Assembly: GCA_004151065.3 (NCBI GenBank)
Contig: NWUY0300020119.1
Span: 28,596-41,848 of the forward strand
Length of the DNA stretch: 13,253 bases
From: Larix sibirica
Taxonomy: Eukaryota > Streptophyta > Pinopsida > Pinales > Pinaceae
Direction: 5' to 3'
The notes below the pieces were generated by a model. That model worked only from the letters and a program-made list of their open reading frames with translations. It ran no database searches and was not told the DNA's origin. Both the position numbers and the translations under genes were made by a program. Positions 8,348-13,253 of the stretch are shown here, one piece after another; position 1 is the first letter of the stretch; the number at the start of each line of letters is the position of its first letter.

Positions 8348-9623
8348 CCTTTATAAATGAACTATAGTCAACAATGATAATATTATGTTCTCATTGAATT
8401 TACTTTTGTTATTTTATTGAAAGTTAGAGATCCTATTGATATGGGCGAGGAATGTACTACTATGCGAGTAGTTGAAAATGAATCTCTTATTCAAAACATG
8501 CTAGAGACAAATGTGAGGGTTTCTTGGCTATAAATAAGACCTTGTATTACATATACATATATGATTGAACCTTACTACAGAGTATGTGTGGTTACATTTG
8601 CATGAATTAGTTTGGAGCCTTTTGCCGAACAGTTTCATTATAAATGGCTTCTTGTCACAAAAAAACAACTAAGAGCCATCAATATAATTGGGTTATGTTT
8701 TGCATAGTTATATAGATGTAGAAATCAAAAGAGCAAAGACCTCATTTTCAATATGAACAATGTTGTAGTTGCAAAATATGCGTAGAGTGTGATATTCTGA
8801 ATGTACGATTCTGATTTGCTCAAATAATTATGGTCAAGGAGGAAGTTATAATGCATCATACCTTAACTTCTCCTGCTTAACAAATACTAGAACTTCAATG
8901 TGCCAATTTTTCTTATTTTCCCACATGATCAATTAAGGTTTTTATATCAACAAAATGTAGATTACAACCGGAGTGAACAATCAAGTTACATATCTAAAAT
9001 CAAAACTTGGAATCTCCTATTTAAGCAAAGGTTGAACCCTCCAACTTTCTAATGACTCGGAAAACCCTAAAAACATATATGAGACTTCTTGGTATCAAGT
9101 ACATCACATTAGTGATCAATTCTCAAATGGTTTTTATCATGTTGATATAGCCCCACTTGATCTCAACAAGTTTGCTATTAAAAGGGACATTATCTCTTTA
9201 TCACATATGAGGGTTCTCATATTTCATTTTCTTAGTGAAGTTATTGAGATGGGACCCACATGAAGTCTCATCCTTCACAAATTCACTTTTCATCACATCC
9301 TTGAGAATAGGGATTTCCCTATCAACAAGATATAGTCACTTGGGAAGGGTGAGAATAACATGTTCTTTTTCTAAAGGGACTCTTTTAGGATTATTCCCAT
9401 GACCAATACTGCCAACCATGTTACTCAATTTCTTTTTGTTTCAACCTCCACAGGTGGTGGAAGCAATCTTTTGAGTAGACATCGAAGTATTTTAAAGGGA
9501 ATTATCCATGATCCCTCCTATGGAATCATAACTAGGTTTTCCCCTTTTATTATATGGCTCATTAGCTTCATTTAAGCATTCATTATCTCTCACCATGATC
9601 ATCTCCCATTTCTTTATCATCTT

Positions 9624-9938
9624 TCAAGTTCTTCTCTCTGCAAATTGGGGCCAATCCTTGTAGTTTGTACCATCTTGATTCTATACTTCAATAACAACGT
9701 CGTCGCTATCGACACCTCCTTCTTCAAGGGCTAGGAACTCATAAAATCATTTTGTGCATATGAAAGAACACAAATGATCTTCAAACAAATCTTTGGGATC
9801 ATAACCTGTGGCTATAGATGCCTCCTTTGCCTTAAAGGGCTCCAATAAATAACCATAATAATTCATGTGCGATAAATCTTTAATGGAAATGACCACTAAA
9901 TGAAAAGGATTCGTGTAGTGATCCTTAACCCATAAATT
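9624..9938 (-). pseudogene. Conserved unknown C-terminal fragment, copy in A2
   Basis: This is the A2 version of the fragment at 2294-2614. It reads NLWVKDHYTNPFHLV, NYYGYLLEPFKAKEASIAT, GYDPKDLFEDHLCSF, a FLALEEGG stretch, an acidic DSDDVVIEV patch and a closing FAERRT before TGA (9624-9626). The frame holds without indels but has two internal stops, one after CTK and one after VVIEV. Together with A1 and A1' it gives three independent copies that agree on the order of motifs and on the terminal stop. Confidence 0.42.
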
Positions 9939-10381
9939 GAATCACCACAAAGTATAGAACCCTTATACTTCAGAAATAACCAAAAGACATTCACCATAAG
10001 AATAACACCAATAAATAGAGAAATACCCTTAAGGCAGGGTAACACTATCAATGACTTTTTATGGAAGGAATCACTTCACAAGTCATGTTTGCTACAATAC
10101 AATTCATCCAACATATCTCATACAATGATACTCGTGTATATTTATACTTTCTCATGAGTATTCCTAGGGGGCATATGCCAACTACCCATTATTATTACAT
10201 TGTTTCCTCTAACTACATAGGGGGCTATTTAATACCCACCAACTACCTAGTGGGCATACTCCACAATTATGGCCACATTACATACATTATCCCCTTGGGT
10301 ACCTCCCTAGGTACACAACACTATATTATAAACTAATTTTTCTTCTTGGATTGAAGGAAAATTCTCCACTTTGAGTATTCT

Positions 10382-10463
10382 TATGACCCAAGGGGGCCAT
10401 GTATGTGGTTAAACATAAATGATATGATCCCAATGGGGGTACATATGGGGCTAAATGTACATG
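10382..10463. repeat. Two 41-bp imperfect tandem repeats (A2)
   Basis: The counterpart of 6824-6905: tatgaccca at 10382 and tatgatccca at 10423. The opposite inverted arm seen in A3 at 7119-7159 is not found in A2 inside this window, because LINE-2 sits between. Confidence 0.75.
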
Positions 10464-10724
10464 TAATGAAGTAAATGTATATGTAATAGGGTTGACTTAG
10501 TGAAGGGCCCACATGTGAAATGAGTGAATAAGTGTATATAGAGGTAATGCGGTGGTGGAAGGTGTATTGGTAAGGCCAAACGAAAAGGATTCCTTAAGAA
10601 GAATTTTGATGAGCTATGCGGCTAGGGCCTTTCGGGGGTTTCCATGATTAGGGTTCAAGGTGGCGGCTTATGGATCTGCAATCAGATTATCGTGATTCAT
10701 GTTTCCCTTTCGTTTAAGGCCAAT

Positions 10725-12301
10725 ATGGATGAGGATATACAATTGGTAGATTATTTAGACGAGGAAACAATCGACTCCTTGTTCTCATGCAACAATGAAT
10801 AATTTAATTCTGCCATTTATGGCTCGAGGGTAAATCCTATTTTGATGTGAGAGGGTTGTCAGACTGTAGTACATGTTCAGGAAGAGGAGGATCCTCCCCA
10901 TGTTGAGGTGGCCATGTCAAATAATTTATTACCCTCTACTTTTCCTTCATCTCTCGAAAATGATGACGATGTTATCAACAATGCTCGTGCCTCGTGTGAA
11001 GATTTGGATCAGAGGAAGGTTGCTTTCCACAATGATTTTCATGTGGATGATTTTTTGGCTCCTTTGTCATCCCATGATGCGCCGGACAATCCCAGTCCCT
11101 TCCTACATGCTTCTCTCAATCTCAATATTTTGCGACATGATGAGGTCAACTCCTCATGATTCAGTGGTAGTCGGATTGATCTTTCAAATCTCTCGGCTTT
11201 TTCCTCTCTTGCAAAGATTAATGTAAAGAAAAAGGTGGTCAATTCCAAAGGATCTGGTTCACTAGTTTTGGGTAAAGATATCCCTGTATGGATATCCCTA
11301 GATTGCTAGGTAAAACCCTCATTGGAAATATTTGTGAAAGGAGGATCATTGTTCGGGAATTGAAAGCCTAGATCCAGATCTCCTGGTGTCTATTAATCAG
11401 TATTAGGGAGTTGGTCCTTAACCCGATAGCTCGAGGTTGGTTCGGTTTCCAATTTGAAAGTGAAGTGGATGCTCAGGCCATCCTTCAACGAGTGTGGGGT
11501 TTGGATAAATATATGCTTGTTCTAAATGCCCAACACCCTATGTTCAATCCTCGCAAGGATTATCCAGAGGTTGTCCAAGTGTGGTTCAAACTATCATGGC
11601 TCCCTCTGGAATTTTGGTCTCATGAGGGTTTAAAAGTGATTGGTGATACTATCGTGAAATTCCTCGTTGTGGAGGCGGATCTCTTTCACTCCTCGACATC
11701 GTTGATTGCTCGTATTTTGGTTGAAGTTGATTTATGTGCAGGTCTATTTGAATCAATCGATCCGATGGCTGAGGATGTTGTCTTCACGCAACAATTTGAT
11801 TACATTAACGTCCCATTTCGGTTTGGCCGAGGATGCTCTCACTCTTTACGTGAGAAATTTTTGAGACGAACGTTGGCTAGTTCAGTGGATGCCTCAGTGC
11901 ATGAGGCACTACTTCTGGTTTCCTCTATTAAAGTTGCCTTCCCTGTGGTATCTAGGGGGGATACTATTCCATATCTAGATTCAGTCAAAGACCCAATCAT
12001 GCCGACTAAAGTGAAATTTCCTTCAAATCCACGCTTCCCTATCCCAGTACAAGACCTATTCAAAGGAATATATATCACACTTAGTCAACTTTATAGGTTG
12101 GAAGACATATGGAAAAAGACGGAGGTCACTTTCACTCTCTCGGAGAATACCAATTGTCCATCTACTTCAGCTCGACATGTAGGGGATGTTTCGATGACAG
12201 GTCCTCCTGCATTGGAGGAGGTTCCTAATATTCCTGTAGATAAGAAGGTGGTGAGCAAATTGGTCGTCAACTTATTGGATGAAGGACAGGTGGGTGGTTA
12301 G
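10725..12301 (+). pseudogene. LINE-2 ORF1 (DUF4283-like), broken
   Basis: The first piece starts at ATG 10725 (MDEDIQLVDYLDEE) and ends at TAA 10800. A Ser/Asp-rich piece at 10908-11159 follows, with a TGA, and then reads on to KINVKKKVVNSKGSGSLV. A frameshift near 11290, next to a repeated gatatccct, leads to the DUF4283-like domain: LLGKTLIGNICERR, an in-frame TAG at 11369, ARGWFGFQFES, VWGLDKYMLVLN, FNPRKD, VVQVWFKLSWLPLEFWS and ARILVEVDL. The zinc knuckle expected after YINVPFRF is degenerate: one Cys and one His remain and the spacing is lost. The tail (to 12301) is open and hydrophilic. The 296-codon open stretch begins at a TTG and is not a true start. The family is clear; function is lost. 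Confidence 0.82.
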
Positions 12302-12551
12302 GCCTATCCATTCCATCTGGAATCCAAGTGTCAAAGGGCAGTTCACGTGGTGCTTACCTTCTTCGTTCTCATTGTAAGGAAGGTGGTGGATTAGAGTTTG
12401 ATGATCCTCCTTTATCTCAGCACTTGAAAGCAAGAAGGAGGTCGTGAATGTCTCATGATAAGGAAAAGGTCAAAATGGAGATCAACAAACGGAGGTAGCT
12501 TAGTATCATTGGGGCACCCAGAGCAGTGGAAGCCCATGCAATGGTTTCGAA

Positions 12552-13253
12552 ATGAATATTTTTTCCCTAAATGTTAGGGTCTTGAGAGGGCAAGCCAAAA
12601 TGGCATCCCTCAAATGGTTGGTAGTTGTGGACTCTCTGGACATCTTGCTCCTACAAGAAACAATGGGCAAAGGTGAGGTCATCATCCTTGTCATGGAAAA
12701 TATATTTAGTGATTGGAATTTTGTAGCGTTCGATGCTTCTGGACTTTCAGGTGGTCTTGTTTCAGGGGTGAATCGGTCTCTAGTGTTAAAAGGTTATTTT
12801 GTCTATTGTTCCTCTTTATTCATGGAAGTTCTCTCCAAATAATTATATATACATTTTGTAGTTGTAAGCATTTACGGGCCATATGAGAATTAAAAGTTGT
12901 TTTGTGAATCCTTTGACAGAGCAAATGTTTTCAAGGTTCCCAATATTATTTTGTATCTTCTAGTTAGGAAAGTTGGGGTAGGTCAAGCAGAGAAGATCGT
13001 CTGGCATCTTTTTTTCGAGATTTGTTTGAAGCCAAGGAGTGGATTGATGTCAAGCCAAGCATCCTTTTGATGACCTGGACTAATAGAAGGTCAGGAAATG
13101 CGGGGGTTGCAAAACACTTGGACAAATTCTATATGCATGAATGCTTATGTGATTAATTTGCAACCTTTTGGTCATGGGTACATAATTCTTCCTTCTTAGA
13201 TAATTTCCCAATTTTATTGGAAGTTGGCAGCAAAGACATGAAGCCCGAGATTC
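12552..13253 (+). pseudogene. LINE-2 ORF2 (EEP endonuclease), broken and partial
   Basis: ORF2 opens at ATG 12552 with MNIFSLNVRVLRGQAKMASL, a standard L1 ORF2 start, and keeps the QET motif (DILLLQETM) and the SGGLVSG turn. TAA at 12840 ends the first frame. A shifted frame carries VSIYGPYEN, then a stop, then a stretch where the GDxN motif should be but is missing (NIILYLLVRKVG). Another shift near 12990 gives DRLASFFRDLFEAKEW, MTWTNRRSGNAGVAKHLDKF and, after a TAA, a final block in which the catalytic SDH is LDN (13196-13204). Catalysis is therefore lost several times over. The reverse transcriptase would lie outside the window. Confidence 0.85.

Larger units (their letters stand above)
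7931..10549. repeat. Family A repeat, copy A2
   Basis: The counterpart of A1, in the same orientation and about 7.9 kb downstream. It starts near 7931-7945, where gttgttcgtaa aligns with gtttgtaaa close to position 10, and ends at 10549, where LINE-2 begins. It is interrupted by the SINE-like insertion at 8114-8331. Past the point where A1 breaks off (about 2140), A2 keeps matching A3 (10323-10549 against 6761-6990), so the full unit is longer than A1 shows. It carries the minus-strand remnants at about 9250-9600 and 9624-9938. Confidence 0.85.
10550..13253 (+). mobile_element. LINE-2: decayed plant L1-type retrotransposon, cut by window end
   Basis: Sequence shared with A3 stops at 10549 (gaggtaatg) and LINE sequence starts. 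Order: a leader of about 175 bp, ORF1 fragments with an acidic N-terminal region and a DUF4283-like domain (10725-12301), a spacer of about 250 bp, then ORF2 with a decayed EEP domain running off the window. The reverse transcriptase and 3' end lie beyond 13253, so the target duplication cannot be read. Its codon use and proteins differ clearly from LINE-1, so it is another subfamily. Confidence 0.85.

Noticed and set aside
1-10340. A1 and A2 as the two LTRs of one large retrotransposon
   Set aside because: No TG/CA termini, primer-binding site, polypurine tract or gag-pol lie between them, and a third partial copy plus a LINE occupy the interior.
11039-11248. Minus-strand and overlapping plus-strand frames within LINE-2 ORF1
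   Set aside because: They overlap the Ser/Asp-rich ORF1 segment in other frames and lack any motif.

Overview
The window looks like repeat-derived, AT-rich nuclear DNA of a seed plant. The clue is two decayed LINEs of the plant L1 type: ORF1 with a DUF4283-like domain and a CCHC zinc knuckle, ORF2 with an endonuclease/exonuclease/phosphatase (EEP) domain leading into reverse transcriptase. The species cannot be told from the sequence. I see no intact host gene, no tRNA or rRNA gene, and no bacterial, viral or CRISPR-type system.

Layout. A long unidentified repeat family, here called family A, makes up most of the window. Copy A1 (1-2145) and copy A2 (about 7931-10549) are in direct orientation and align over most of their length at roughly 80% by eye. 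Two partial copies also exist: A1' (2146 to about 3080), which restarts from the middle of the unit directly behind A1, and A3 (5910-7160). LINE-1 (about 3100-5908) lies behind A1' and stops at a single ambiguous base, n, at 5909, just inside the start of reverse transcriptase. LINE-2 (10550 to the window end) lies inside A2; copy A3 keeps the uninterrupted sequence at that point. A SINE-like insertion of 218 bp (8114-8331) is present in A2 and absent from A1, and both the filled site with its target duplication and the empty site can be read here. The stretch 7161-7930 holds nothing recognisable.

How the parts relate. Nothing here forms a working pathway. The order of events seems to be: spread of family A; duplication inside A1; insertion of the two LINEs and the SINE-like element; then decay through stops and frameshifts. 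The exact 516-bp identity between 2146-2661 and 5910-6425, starting right beside the n and ending abruptly, looks more like an assembly join than biology. The most novel item is an unrecognised minus-strand protein fragment of about 105 codons kept in all four family A copies, with the same terminal stop.
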